From Heterobilharzia americana (taxonomy: Eukaryota > Platyhelminthes > Trematoda > Strigeidida > Schistosomatidae), in NCBI GenBank assembly GCA_944470555.2, contig OX104127.1, forward strand, positions 128,279,113 through 128,343,112: DNA of 64,000 nt. Direction: 5' to 3'. Numbering within the stretch: position 1 is the first letter of the stretch; every line of letters starts with the position of its first letter. A program made the position numbers and the translations under genes. The notes beneath the pieces are model-generated. The model was not told where the DNA came from. It was given only the letters and a program-made list of their open reading frames with translations, and ran no database searches. Below are positions 14,401-25,710 of the stretch, piece after piece.

Positions 14401-17400
14401 ATGGAGGAGATGGTGTGAGGAAGAAATGAGAGGTTGTGGAGAGACTTGGAGCGAGGTTGAAAAGATTTGAGAGAAGAGGGGTGTAATGGAGACGTGTTAG
14501 TGAAGTCCTATGTTCTACTAGGAACCCAAGGGACAATTAATAATAATTTCCTTTGTGTTGTCTTTTGGGAGTCAGTTAGTAGGAAGCCTTGGACTCAGGT
14601 TTCATGTTTTGTGGGACTCATCAGCAAGGCGCGAATGCAACCATATGAAAACTATTGACTCTTCAGTGATTAAAAAGTGGCACCTAATGATGAAGTCGGT
14701 TTCTTTGCCACCAAGCTAATCAATGTACGACTAATCCCTTTGGGAATGGATCATACACGGGTAACGGTTATCATAAAGTAACCGATATAATTTTCGATTC
14801 CTTAGTATTTAACAGTGAATGATGTACATCTTTCAAGTTATTTCTCCTTCCTATAGGCCTTTATAATAGGACTCATAAACTGTTGTTAATCTTCTGGACG
14901 GAAGAGCCTAATCCTGAAGCTTGCATTGTCATTTTAGATGACATGATCAGCTTGAGAAAGAAGTTTGTGCTGATGATGTTGTCTGGAATGACAATGAAAG
15001 CTTCACGATCATCCAGTTTGGAGAACACCATAAAAATCACCTTCCTGAGCTACAAATATTCTTTGTCGTCTCAAAATTTTGGAAATTCTCCTGCTGCGGG
15101 TAGGTAACTTGTCGGATAGTCTATAAGTAAGTGAACTTTATTGCTGGAAACTGTAATACCTTGGTTTCTGTCCAGTTTTTTTTTCATTATCATATGATAA
15201 AATACCGTCTTTCCAATCTGTCTAGGCTCATACTCGGATTCTTAAGTGATCAGTTCAAAATTTGGATCTGTAGTAAACGCTCCTTAGCATCACATCTGAA
15301 GGCCTCAGAAATCCGGATTTACCCTTCGCAATGAAATCCTTTGAAAATACTGGCACCATTCTTGTATTATTCAAAAGCAATTACTGAATCTGTAATTTCG
15401 CACTATCATGTAAAAAGTTAAATAATGCTGTAAAGTATTTCCACAATTTATATATTGGATAAGAAATGGATCTCTTCGATAATTTCTTATATTCTCTGGG
15501 GATTTTTTGCATATTTCGGTGTTTTAGAAGATTTTCTTATCAGTGTTGTCAGATGTTTTTTGTTGAGACTGATAGCCATATTTTAGTGCCTGTGAAGTAT
15601 TTATCTTAACAAAACAGGAGTACTTTGATTTTTTAGGTGTTGTTTTTTCACTTCACTCTCCTCACACAAGGCAGAAAGTAGTTATCGAATTTCCAAACAT
15701 AAGTGATAGTCATTGTTTGTTACTCATACAAAGGTTATGATAGTTGAAAACAGTGAACTTATATATCCTTCTAAGCCATCAGGTGTGATTGTCATTTTAA
15801 ACATACTTGGAATCCCATACACATAGGAAGGATTCATTAATAGTTGCAATTAAAGGTGTCGGAAGCTACTCCCTAAATAGCCGTGAGAACGCAGCACGTT
15901 GCCGGATCCGATCAATGCTAGTACTAAGCGTCCAAGCTTCTTAACTACTTAACGTATCAGTGATACACAGAAGTGGGTAACATGATAAATGGTTGCTCAC
16001 AAACTAAATTCATTCACAAGTCCTGTCAGGAATGTATCGTCAGATTCACCATAGCCTTGTCATTAGAAAGCTTATCTGTTCACAAACAGTTTTCAGTCAA
16101 AATAAACTTTAGTTGGAATCCACCCTCGTGTTTGTTAACCGATAACAATGAAGTAGTTACATTCTTATCTGGAAAAACATTACAGGAGTCTTTCTTCACA
16201 CCACTTTCCCAATATATTTACTCAGGATATTTTGCCGTTATAGTCAAAATAATGGGTAATCTTGATTCACTTAGTGCTGTAGTGACATCACAGTTGGTTG
16301 AATACTGTACCTGCTTTTTGCATATCCTAGAAGCAAGAAGGTGAGAAGTATACCCTCTTATTCTATTCTACATTGTGCGATCACAAGTCTAATGTTGTAT
16401 ATGATGGTCAATTGATGCCGAGCTGCTTAACTTGTGATGAAGTGTTCCAACATTTAATATGACTTCGGGTAATGTGCACTGATATTTTCCAAACACTGAA
16501 GTCTTTTCGCTTGATTTTAGTCTCTTTTAAGAAAGATATCTTGATACTTTTCCACATCATAGAGTATCTGCTTCTCAGTGTTTCCATTCCACTTAGTCAG
16601 TATCCATCGCGTTTGTAAAAAACTGCTGAGCTACATACATAATTTACATGTGAGGTATACCTGAATTTATTTTTGTTGCTATTTAAGAATACTTCTAGTG
16701 GCCATTTCATCTGAATAATTATGCAGGGTATTTTTCCAGCCGATTCTTTAGTAAATGTCATGATTTTAAGATTTAGAGGATTATCTTTTGTAACATAGTT
16801 CAATCTTTCTTGTTTGAAACATGAATACGCAGTCCTGTTTCGTTTCTGAAAGTTGAAAATACTCATGGATTTAAGAGCTACATGCCACTTGGATTCCAGT
16901 TATTTATATCGAATAACTGGGAGATGTATTCATTCGTCTCTGTTTATATTTAACTTGTACTTCTGGCTTGAGCCATTTTTGCTGGTTGTTTTTCCAACCT
17001 TGATGTCTTGAGTATTGCGTAACAAATAAGTTAGGTTATTTACTCTATGGTTGTTTTGTACGCCTTAATAAATGAATGTATTCAACCTATTTGAGCTACA
17101 GTGGGTTCTAAGAGGTTTTTTATGCCGTTTTTGCCGGTATCAACTCACAAAATGAAACTAATCTACTGCTCTCCATTTAAGAAAATCAGAGTTAGATTTG
17201 TACTACTCAGATCCCCCTGTTGTAAGTAGTGTTTCATTTATAAAATACACATTTCGTTGGCTGTTAGCTAATGAATAGTCTTGGTCATTTATCACTAAAA
17301 AGCGTATTTATGGTTTGTATGTCTAATATAGATTATATAAATTCGCAATTTAAGTAAAAGACTCTTGAGCTGTTGTATATCATCTGAATATATAAGTTGG

Positions 17401-17697
17401 ACTTTAGGATTATGTTCCACTACTACAAGCCGCTAATATCTGATATAAGAAAGTAAAACTGACTGAGTGTGCACAATATTCATAGAAAGTTTTTTCACAG
17501 TATATTCGCTTGCAAACAAGAAAATAATTAATGTGAGAGTGATAGTCACTATAATTTTTTTCAGCTTAGAAGACAAACATCAAATTGCATTATACATCAC
17601 CTTTACGACTGATGTGAAACAGTTTCTTATACTTAAAAATCTATTATTCTTAGTCTTACTGGAACTCATTAACATTCATAAGGGCACTAGAAATTGA
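5908..17697 (+). CDS. Unidentified multi-exon gene, 3' part (4 exons, ~313 aa partial)
   Basis: Reconstructed from four open segments with plausible splice sites and compatible phases: 5908-6105 (in 1, out 1), 14857-15099 (1,1), 15971-16340 (1,2) and 17565-17697 (in 2, stop TGA at 17695). The joined length after the first split codon is 942 nt, exactly 314 codons with the stop. The product mixes hydrophobic and charged stretches, with a hydrophobic C-terminal segment (FLILKNLLFLVLLELI). I recognise no family. Upstream exons must exist because the first exon starts in phase 1. The first intron (8.7 kb) contains RTE copy B. A chance coincidence is possible for single segments but less likely for all four together. 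Confidence 0.55.
7040..7195 (-). repeat. SINE family F1, partial inverted copy
   Basis: On the minus strand it shows the F1 middle: CTGAAGA core, GAAACAACTACC and TAGTGCC. It sits immediately 5' of a plus-strand F1 copy, giving an inverted arrangement. Confidence 0.55.
7195..7400 (+). repeat. SINE family F1 (tRNA-headed, hammerhead-like core)
   Basis: Starts CCGACCCAGTGACTAAGTGG TTAAC (tRNA-like A-box region), then a degenerate B box. CTGAGAA...GAAACAGCTGTTTAGTAC (7291-7330) is a decayed hammerhead core. The tail TTTTCAATAGTTCTCC leads to GATGAATAC. The same order recurs in more than ten places in the window. Confidence 0.75.
7681..7736. repeat. (TA)n microsatellite
   Basis: About 28 perfect TA units in the first intron of the unidentified gene. 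Confidence 0.98.
8423..8481. repeat. (AT)n microsatellite
   Basis: About 29 perfect units, 0.7 kb from the previous tract. Confidence 0.98.
10935..11135 (-). repeat. SINE family F1, minus copy
   Basis: Reverse complement shows the GACTCAGTGACTAAATGG head, a CTGAGGA core (intact CUGANGA) and the GAACAGAAC position in place of GAAA. The tail complement GTCTGACATCAGTTGGAG lies at about 10957. Confidence 0.75.
13385..14546 (+). mobile_element. RTE-like non-LTR retrotransposon, copy B (3' fragment)
   Basis: Matches copy A from the codons before KTPHASQVIHNGK through the 3' tail AATTAATAATAA. It carries the same TAG after DWIM, the FVANDD replacement and the TAA after QAFLH. The 5' truncation at about 13385 falls inside the RT, as expected for incomplete reverse transcription. 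It lies in the first intron of the unidentified gene and has a G-run at about 13568-13581. Confidence 0.85.
14575..14650 (-). repeat. Sm-alpha-like SINE fragment (F3)
   Basis: A short fragment just 3' of RTE copy B. On the minus strand it holds a hammerhead with intact core boxes (see the ncRNA entry) and flanks resembling the schistosome Sm-alpha ribozyme region. Confidence 0.6.
14586..14632 (-). ncRNA. Hammerhead ribozyme motif, best core in window (type I)
   Basis: Minus strand: helix I GCCTTG, core CTGATGA, helix II GTCCCACAAAACAT, GAAA, short helix III segment CCTGAG, cleavage triplet GTC, then CAAGGC, which pairs perfectly with GCCTTG. All invariant core positions (CUGAUGA, GAAA, GUC) are present. 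The weak point is helix II, where only about two pairs form. Family knowledge: Sm-alpha repeats of schistosomes encode active type I hammerheads with very short helix III. Confidence 0.65.
14857..15099 (+). CDS. Unidentified gene, internal exon b
   Basis: The acceptor is the strong pyrimidine tract TTTCTCCTTCCTATAG. The frame is open across all 243 nt to donor GCGG|GTAGGT (an alternative GTAACT lies four bases on but changes phase). Encodes ...LLLIFWTEEPNPEACIVILDD... ending NFGNSPAA. The sharp acceptor and the open frame reaching exactly to a donor are the best single evidence for this gene. Confidence 0.55.
15971..16340 (+). CDS. Unidentified gene, internal exon c
   Basis: The acceptor is GTGATACACAG (weak tract) and the donor AGAAG|GTGAGA. 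The 370-nt open segment encodes about 123 residues of balanced composition, including KIMGNLDSLSAVVTSQLVEY and a Cys pair (CTCF). This is the longest non-repeat, non-low-complexity frame in this part of the window. Function not recognised. Confidence 0.55.
17565..17697 (+). CDS. Unidentified gene, putative terminal exon d
   Basis: The acceptor is TATAATTTTTTTCAG, a good tract. One base completes Ser, then LEDKHQIALYITFTTDVKQF, a hydrophobic stretch and stop TGA (17695-17697). Phase agrees with exon c. I see no clear AATAAA close downstream, so the true 3' end may differ. Confidence 0.45.
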
Positions 17698-17843
17698 GAA
17701 AAAACGATTTACATAAGCAGTTCTTCTAACAGTTTATTTTCAAAGTTTTTGGTAACTCTATAACAAATACTTAGGTGACAGATTAGACATAAAGCCTTCG
17801 CAGACACACTGACCTTGTACCTTTATCTTAATGATAAGCAGTA

Positions 17844-17980
17844 GAATCCAAGATGCATGTTTCATCTTATTTCGGACTCATTAGCTGGATGTACCTGCGC
17901 CTATAGTGAGCTATGTTGTCCCCACTGACACTCGAACGTCAAAGCGTTAACCACTAGATCACTGAGGCACGATAGCTGGT
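17844..17980 (-). repeat. Sm-alpha-like SINE (F3) with hammerhead relic
   Basis: Minus strand: tRNA-like head with AGTGATCTAGTGGTTAACGC, then GTACATCCAG, core CTAATGA (G5 lost), GTCCGAAATAAGAT, GAAA, CATGCA, TC and TTGGATTC. Helix I ATCCAG/TTGGAT is kept. The GUACAUCCAG-core-GAGUCC-GAAA order is the hallmark of Sm-alpha. Confidence 0.72.
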
Positions 17981-18194
17981 AACCATAGACCATAACTTCG
18001 TACCTGTTTTTAGTTACGTTACACTTAAGCCAAACTGATTTTGAACAATAACGTTTCATGAGTATGAGTTAAAGTGATGCTAAATTTACTATTATTCCGT
18101 CTACTGAACTGTAAATACTTACAATCTTTTTCAGAAACATTGCCAAATACTAATGAAAATACATCGTACACCTACAAAGAGTTGTGGTGTTTCA

Positions 18195-18380
18195 GGGGAG
18201 TATTCTTCAGAAAAATGGCATCATCCGCGAAACCATTGAAGACCTGAAATCACCGAGTAGTTGTTTTCTTCTAGTATGAGACTTCTCAACAGTCCACACC
18301 TATGATCTTTTTAGGGATTCAACCTAGGACCATCAGATCTTTATCATAAGGACTAACCTTTCAATTGTGGACGAGGATTT
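18195..18380 (-). repeat. SINE family F1, decayed minus copy
   Basis: Carries recognisable F1 blocks: a CTAGTATGAGACTTCTCAAC middle, TAGGGATTCAACCTAGGACC (B-box complement) and a degenerate head to about 18380. The hammerhead positions are mutated. Confidence 0.6.
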
Positions 18381-20435
18381 TTCACCTCCAATTTTAATTT
18401 ATTTACGATGCATTCCGATGTCATTAATTGAAACTCATTGACTATATTCATCGCAATAGAATTCAGCAATCACAAATGCTTAAAATAATTCTTTGGAATT
18501 TAATAAACTTCCGTTTTCAGTGCTGGTATCCGGTATGTTGACGTGTTAGCTTTATAAAGACAATAATTAGAATTACTCTCAAAATTATTTCACAAACTGT
18601 TTAAACAGGATAATGACCACTAACGTCAGTTACGTTAGATAAAACTCACACGGCAACATGCTGGATACCGATAGTCCTTTACTGGTTTCAAATTAAACTA
18701 GATGGTGTTAAATTCCTTAGTGCAGCAGCATCTCACTACGATTTTAGCAAGTGGTATACAACGTGTGATATCAAGCCAGCATATAATAAAGTGGTAGCAG
18801 AGCTGTGTAGCAGAAATCAGTCGGTACAATGACTAGTAAGAAGATAAATGGGTCTTTTGCTGTACAAAGTATACTTCTTGAATTAAAGGACAAAAATCTA
18901 GTCTATATGTGGTGAACTGTGAAAGGACAATAAACGAAGCACCGTATTTAATAGCACACTCCCAGTTTGAAGTGAACAAAACATAACTCACTATCTTTCT
19001 TGATTAGTTTCTGCGTCGAAAAGAAAGTCAGAGACGCAGACTGCCTGGCTGAGGCCCACGAGACGATAGGAATCAGCGGTTAGGAACTCTTGGTGACATG
19101 GCCGAAAATCGGTCAAAATGGCGCAGATTTATTCACTCCTTGATATTTTCTGAAGCTTTAATATTCTCACCAACTACTGTCTTCAAATTCTTTATTCCCT
19201 CACACAACTTTGTCTACCTTGATATCACACTTTTTCTATCCACCTGCTGTTTGTATATTACTGTAAAGTATGACAACTTCAGACGATGGTTTCTAATCAG
19301 TTGAACGAGTGTCACATGGCCACAGAAATATTTCATTTGGTATGTATGAAATAAATTGGTTTGATATAGATTACAAGAGAATATCTTTATCACAATAACT
19401 AGCTGACTGATAAAGAGTAGTAAGAAAAACTTTTGAAAATCACCGTTCTTTTTATTTCAGCTGGAAACACCTGTGTTTTAAAGTTTGTTTATTTATTGAT
19501 ATATCCTAATCAAATATTAACTTTAACATCATATATGTTGTACGTTGGGGTTTGCTACTAAACTTAATGTTTAGTGGTCAAACGTCCATCTAATGAAATC
19601 GATAGCACAACTTATATGTGATTTATATATGATTTTGAAGGTATTTGATTATAAATGACCCTAGAGAATGGATACGTTTTAAAAAAGAAAGTTATTGTGA
19701 TTTTACGCTTTTTGTCTTCATTTACAATCTATATCTTGATTCAACTGAATATAAGCACTGAATAAATAAATGATTATTTTTGTTTTTAGAGTTGAACTGA
19801 TTTTTTACCTTAAGAAAGCATACTCCCCGTGAGTAAATTCACTCGAGGATGTCAACTTTGGAGTAGATCAAAAAATTATCATTCTTAATCAGAATATTGT
19901 TATCATTTGTCATAGTATCATTGTTTTATTATTTATTGCGTTGTATTGTATTACTTTATTTGTTTACCTTCGGTTAAATGCAGAATACCAACTTACAAGT
20001 AAACACTCTGATCGTTGATATTTACCCATGATAATTATTGGTTCGTTATTTATTTTTAACAGGTGATAAAAGACCTATGAAAATGTAAAATGCATTAATT
20101 ATCAAACTGACTCATCTTTAAGGCTAAAATGATCCGCTATATGAAAATATTTAACGAAAAGTTATTGACATATTTTCTACATATTTCCTATGTAACGAAA
20201 GCGGATGGATGAAACAGTGAAACAAACACGTTGATGTGCAGCAGTTCATCACTTTTGACTGCATTTAGTCTTAGTAGATACAACGTAACTTACGGGAAGT
20301 CAAGCAGCAATAATTCTTGAATGTTTGAAGCTTATAAATAAGGTTAAACTGTAATTCTGACAAAAGTTGTGTTACCCTCAATAATCAATTCACACGCAGA
20401 GGTTGGTTTAAAGACTATTATTATTTTAAATCATT

Positions 20436-21958
20436 ACTATTTTTCCCTTGGGTTCCTAGTAGAACATAGGACTTCACTAACACGTCTCCATTACACCCTC
20501 TTCTCTCAAATCTTTTCAACCTCGCTCCAAGTCTCTCCACAACCTCTCATTTCTTCCTCACACCATCTCCTCCATGTCACCCTCACCTCGGACGACCAAC
20601 TCACCGTTTACCATCTGGCTTCCACTCCACGGTCTGGTCTGACACGTGATGTCCCCGAATGGTCTTCTCAGTGCATGCCCAATCCATCTCCACTCCCTTC
20701 TGCATATTTCTTCAGACATGGCTTCTTGCTTTGTTGGTTCGTTGCCAGACAGCCAAAATTACTTGTTGCTTATTCTTATTATTGTTCTGGCCATCTGAAC
20801 TTCAGTAACGAGCCAACGTAGGCAGTTGTTGATGAATGTCTGTAGTTTGTTGGAAATCCCTTTCGAAGCGCACCACCAAGTCTCTCAACCATCACATAGA
20901 AGCACTGACTTCCTTGACTGAATTGGTGTTGAAAATCGGGATGTTGTTCACGTTTTCTACTGAGTGCAGTAGATCTCCTCAATGGTTTCAGATTAATGTA
21001 GGAAGGCCTGGCCTGTCTTGCTCTCTCCGATCCTGGCTGTTTTCACGTCCTCATCTGTGCCTGTGCCACCTGTGATTGAGACAGTGCTGCCTAGATAGGT
21101 GAAAGAGGTTATTTCCTTCAAGTTTCTCCCGTTGATGGTGAATGGTGCTTGTCGTTGGTGATGGTGTTGGTGTTGGTGTTGGTGTTGGTGGTGTTGGTTG
21201 GGCATCTTCATCACATCTACCTCTGTCTTCTCTACATTCACTTGAAGTCCCGTCTGCCTTCGTTGCCGCGCCTCTTCTGTCAACTTCTTGCATTTCGCCC
21301 TTAGATCTTCGAGTTTGTGCCACACTAGACACGAGTCATCATTGGCGGCGAAATCCAAATCTTCTAGGATCTTTTCCCCAGTCCAGCCAGCCTATCCCCC
21401 CCACCCGCTCTTCTCACTCCTCACAGTTGTCTGCTACATGATCCAGTCGACCACAATCAGGAGAGTGATTGGTGATAGTGGGTGGCAGCCTTGTTTCACT
21501 CTTGTCTTCACTTCGAAAGCATCACTGAGCTTCCCATTGTGAATTACTTGGCTGGCATGTGGTGTCTTCACATAGTCGTTGAATGAGGTTGATAATGGTT
21601 TGTGGCACCGAAACTGTAGTGTTGAATCAGCTGCTTGTCGAGTAACTTGTCGGTTGACGCTGTCGAAGGTCTTTTCAAAGTTGATGAAGTTGAGGTGATG
21701 TAGAGAGTTGAATGCCATTCGATACTCTGTTCTATGATGATGCGTATCGTAATGTTGCAATTTGTTCCGCACATGATTTGTACTTCCTGAGTACAGCCAG
21801 CCAGCCTGTTCTGATCATATTTTTGAATCCAGAACACTGTTTGTTCTCTCCAGGATGATTCGGCTTTATATTTTGTTTGCTCTGGGTGAACAGGAGCATG
21901 ATTCCTCACCAGTTCTTGCAAACACTTAGGTCTCCTTTCTTCAAGAGTTTGATAAGGT
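20436..21958 (-). mobile_element. RTE-like non-LTR retrotransposon, copy C (5'-truncated)
   Basis: Minus-strand copy. Similarity to copy A runs from the tail (about 20436) to about 21958, just upstream of the codons read as CRNW in copy A. It includes INFEKTFDSVNRQ, GVKQGCHPLSPITLL (as RVKQGC here), FAANDD and FTYLGSTVSI, with the same stop and frameshift positions as the other copies. The poly-C tract is short here (seven C). Confidence 0.85.
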
Positions 21959-22799
21959 GGCCCTTTATAGACTGTAGTTTATGATTTTTTGTCACCATAG
22001 TGACTTTGGTATGATTTGCGTAACCGGGAATTAGACATGCGAATCAGCTTTGTGCTGTTTACACATATATATACTATATATATTTCGGGCACTTCCTGTA
22101 TCATTTAACAGATAAACTTGAAAATCTGAAAATGTTTGTATCGGATATTACAGTGGCACTCATGTTTCTCATTGCCTTAAAGAAAAACTTACAGAAAAGC
22201 ATTTGATGCGGAAATTGAAGCATCTTAAATTATAGACGCTTAACTGAAGCTGTTAAATAACATAACCATAAATTTGCAAACTACTGTTCAATTCTGTAAA
22301 AGAACTGTCCGCGTGAAGATGATTTTCTCAGGTACACCATGAAGAAGACTATCTGAATTCATCACCTACTGTTGATCACCTTCACGTATCTCATGATGAA
22401 TGGTTGTAATTACAGAAAGCTAAACATTAATAAAGAAAGCAGAATGATGTTACTTGTAAATAAAGGAATAAATTAACTGTTTCTAAAGTTATTTCACAAT
22501 ATATCTATGCGTGATTAGATTGAAGCTTAGTTTTTGTAGCAATATAGTACTCTGGTGGCTATTATATTTCAAAGTTTTAGTCCGCCGTGATTTTGACATT
22601 TTTGCCACTCTCAATAAAATGATAACTATCCAGATGTTATGATAATTTTGATGCATCCTTAAAGTCACAAAGCATTTATAATCAGAGAATAACTAAAAGA
22701 AGATAGCAGCAAATTATTTTGTATGAATGAAATTCAATCGTCTGACTATTTAACTCAAAACACAAATTCAATAATATTACTGTTGATGTAATGTTAACC

Positions 22800-23005
22800 A
22801 GGGCGATTAGTTCAGTAATTAAAGTTAGAAATCGCTAGATATTTGTGATGTGATTAGTGGCCATGATGGTATTCAAATGATAATTAGCAGCTGGTGATTG
22901 AAAGTGAAATGAAGATTTGGATGGTGACAGGATTCGAACCAGCGACCACCAAGTTTCCGGCCCGTTACTCTACCAAATGAGCTTCGAGGCCCAACTTCTG
23001 ACCAG
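22800..23005 (-). repeat. SINE family F2 (tRNA-headed), minus copy
   Basis: The reverse complement starts with AAGCTCATTTGGTAGAGTAA (A-box-like), GGTGGTCGCTGGTTCGAATC C (B box), then TTCATTTCACTTTCAATCAC and a body. It is not a working tRNA gene: the anticodon arm and acceptor stem do not form. Confidence 0.7.
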
Positions 23006-23534
23006 ATTTTTATTCCACTTAATATAAATTAAAAATACAGTAGTGATAGCAAAAAAATGCTGACGTAAACCCAAGAAACTAATGGGACGTTTTAACATGA
23101 CATCGATTGGTAACTGTAACAGACGGAGGTACTTCGCTTTTCAGTATACGGTGACACTAATAAATGATCTTTTTCAAGAATAAAGTGAATGTTTTTGGCA
23201 AGCAACTATATGGATGACTTTAAACGGGTTCAAGTTTATTCTATTCACTTATGAAATAACTACTTATATGTATGGTAGAGTATCTATTTTCAGTGAACTA
23301 CAGGTAAATGGAACTCAGAGATATCATGATTCATCGCTACAGACAAATCAGTACTTTCTAGTTTACTTTTATGATGCTTTACTAGTCGTGCTACATCAAC
23401 TAGTTAGAGATTAGAGTTAGATTTTTGTTCATTTAGTGAGTGTTGCTTCTAAATTTCTTTCAAGAATGCAATGCATAACCACTCACCTTTCGAAACAATA
23501 TGTACGCCATCAAACAAAGTCTTTTTTAAGATAG

Positions 23535-23715
23535 TATGCATCACGGACTGATATCATTTGAAGAATCATAGAAAACTTGGAAGCACAGGAAAGTTGTTTC
23601 ATTTTGTTATGGAACTTCTCAGCAGTACATATCCACGATCCTGCCAGAGATAGGACCCAGGACCTGTAGGTTTCCCGGCGAACGCGTTAACCATTTGGTT
23701 ACTGGGTCGATCCAC
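23535..23715 (-). repeat. SINE family F1, minus copy
   Basis: Complement of the tail (CACGGACTGATATCATTTG), a middle with CTGAGAA/GAAACAACTTTC and a well-kept head (GCGAACGCGTTAACCATTTG GTTACTGGGTCG). Confidence 0.75.
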
Positions 23716-24068
23716 AGTTTCCGATTTCTATATTTCTTACCCTCGGCTAACGAACACTCATTCAAATTTGGCTGGACTCAATTTTCTCATACAGACATAA
23801 ACATAAAGTTGAACAATGTAGATTACCCTTGATAATTTAATTACTGTCAAAAGGAGAACATAAATTCACGTGAATCTAATGTTACTCATCTTAGACACAA
23901 TATTCCCATGCGCGTTATGATAATCATTTCCAAAGTTTATATTATTCTACATCTTAATATGTTTAAACAACAGTCTCATTATTTGCTTTTCATCTTTCAT
24001 CCTGGTTTTGTTACATTATTATTGTTATTTTGCTTAAATTGCTATTTACAGTTTTTTTTGTTACTGAG

Positions 24069-24071
<3 letters not shown>

Positions 24072-24123
<52 letters not shown>
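24072..24123. repeat. (AT)n microsatellite
   Basis: About 26 perfect units in the intergenic region. Confidence 0.98.
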
Positions 24124-24125
<2 letters not shown>

Positions 24126-24869
24126 TTTGGCAATATGCGTTGATTGATCGCTTATCTGTTCTTCAATCAGTTGTTGAGCTGTGCGGACACCAGACGCATC
24201 AGCAACATCAACACATCACTCTTTTATGTATAAGTGGACATAAAAGAAAAAAATTTAATAATCTAAAGAATACTGGCTTTGTGCCAAAGTATTGAGTAAA
24301 ACCAAGCTCTTTTTGCATATGCCTACTACGCATACGTATATGTGAATACATAAACTGTGAGCTTCCTACATGGGAATTAATATGAATAAAAAGGAGATAT
24401 ACAGAAAGAACAAGTCAAACCAACTATGTGTTTTATGGTCATACTCAGAGTACTGAACGTACTAACTTGAGTAACACACTAAATTTGAGTGATTTTATGT
24501 CTACCTAAATATACAATACACTTGTATTCAAATACGCGTATGCACATGGATACATCAACAGATATATGTTATATACAAATGCAAATATACCTGTAAGAAA
24601 GACAAGCAAGTGCAAATTTTACACACATACATACTAGGCTACATTGAGTAAGGTGATCTTAACTGATGATAGAAATCCCCCCGCCTTCAATATTTTGAAT
24701 ATGCTAGTAGATATGTGTAGATTTCTCATTATTATTTTTTAAAATCTTTTTTCCTTCGCTTTTAAGGCTGGTTGTAGTAAATGTATATGAAGTGATTGTA
24801 ATCTACGTGTTCATATTATTATTATTATTACTATTACTATTAGTAGTATTAGTTACTAGTAGCTTTTAA

Positions 24870-24965
24870 TTTCACCTTTCAATCACTGCCTGCCATAAAT
24901 AATACAAGTCTGCAAAATCATGGCTATCTCAGATAGTCAAAATGATGATCAATATGATACTCCCC
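24870..24965 (+). repeat. SINE family F2, body fragment
   Basis: TTTCACCTTTCAATCACTGC, then CAAGTCTGCAAAATCATGGC and AGATAGTCAAAATGATGATC. Matches the body of the copy at 30.6 kb but without a tRNA-like head. Confidence 0.6.
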
Positions 24966-25059
24966 CTCTTTAATTCAACTCAATTTAAATTCGGATGGGG
25001 ATCCAATGAACGGACAGTAAACGCGTTACTAATTCACATGACAGTCAGGCAAAACCCCT

Positions 25060-25150
25060 GATGATTGATGTGATCTCGTAGTTCAGTTGTTGGAAAACCA
25101 GGGAGGTAATCCTTAGACCGCTGGTTTGAATCCCATCACAGCCCAGTATC
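25060..25150 (+). repeat. SINE tRNA-like head (F2-related)
   Basis: GATCTCGTAGTTCAGTTGTT GG and CGCTGGTTTGAATCCC resemble A and B boxes, followed by an AAT-rich tail. Head only. Confidence 0.5.
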
Positions 25151-25489
25151 AATAATTATTATTATTCGTCAAGAATTATTACAATAATTGAATTTGAAAA
25201 ATGAACACCTGTAAAGAAACTAAGCATAGTGCTAAATGTAATGAAGTTTACAGTAGTGATTGTGGAAGTATAGAAGAGGTGATTCAATAAATTATTGAAT
25301 GAGAATAAACTTTTTCTATTTTATGATTAATTGTTTTACTGAGATAAAAATTTGGGATAAAACTGTGTCAATTATGTTTTTGACAGACGGTGAAAACAGA
25401 TTTGAGATACCTTTGGGGGGGGGGGGCGTAAATCAGTCATTCATCTGAACTAATTACACAAATTCAGAAGTTTTTTTTCAATTTGGGGG

Positions 25490-25710
25490 TTTGTGTGGGA
25501 CTTAGTGATCTTTCAAGTTGGTATTTATCATAGACCGACATCAATTGGTTGAACACTGGAAGCCTGGGAGCACTGAACAGCTATTTCATCCCAGTATGGG
25601 ACCCTTCAGGTGTGCTCACCCATGACCCTGTCAGAGATCGAATGCAGGACCCTCAGGTTCTGTGGCCAGTACGTACCATTGAGACATTTGGTCGCAATCC
25701 AGTGGCCCGT
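25490..25710 (-). repeat. SINE family F1, minus copy
   Basis: Contains AGCACTGAACAGCTATTTCA, CCCAGTATGGGACCC and CCTGTCAGAGATCGAATGC blocks. In reverse the hammerhead reads CTGAAGG...GGGATGAAATAGCTGTT CAGTGC: helix strands are kept, but A9 of the core is changed. Confidence 0.78.

Larger units (their letters stand above)
6106..14856. other. Putative 8.7-kb intron of the unidentified gene
   Basis: Holds F1 SINEs (7.0-7.4 and 10.9-11.1 kb), two (TA)n tracts and RTE copy B. Frames at 8602-9012 (-) and 12678-12986 (+) are low-complexity and unsupported. Nothing else was seen. Confidence 0.5.
17698..20435. other. Intergenic, repeat remnants
   Basis: Contains an F3 and an F1 SINE (17.84-18.38 kb). 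A short stretch at about 19000-19320 (GGCCGAAAATCGGTCAAAAT) looks like a dispersed repeat but has no second copy here. No gene seen. Confidence 0.45.

Noticed and set aside
22920..23005. tRNA gene on the minus strand
   Set aside because: A and B boxes are present, but the cloverleaf does not close and a SINE body follows; the same head recurs elsewhere.
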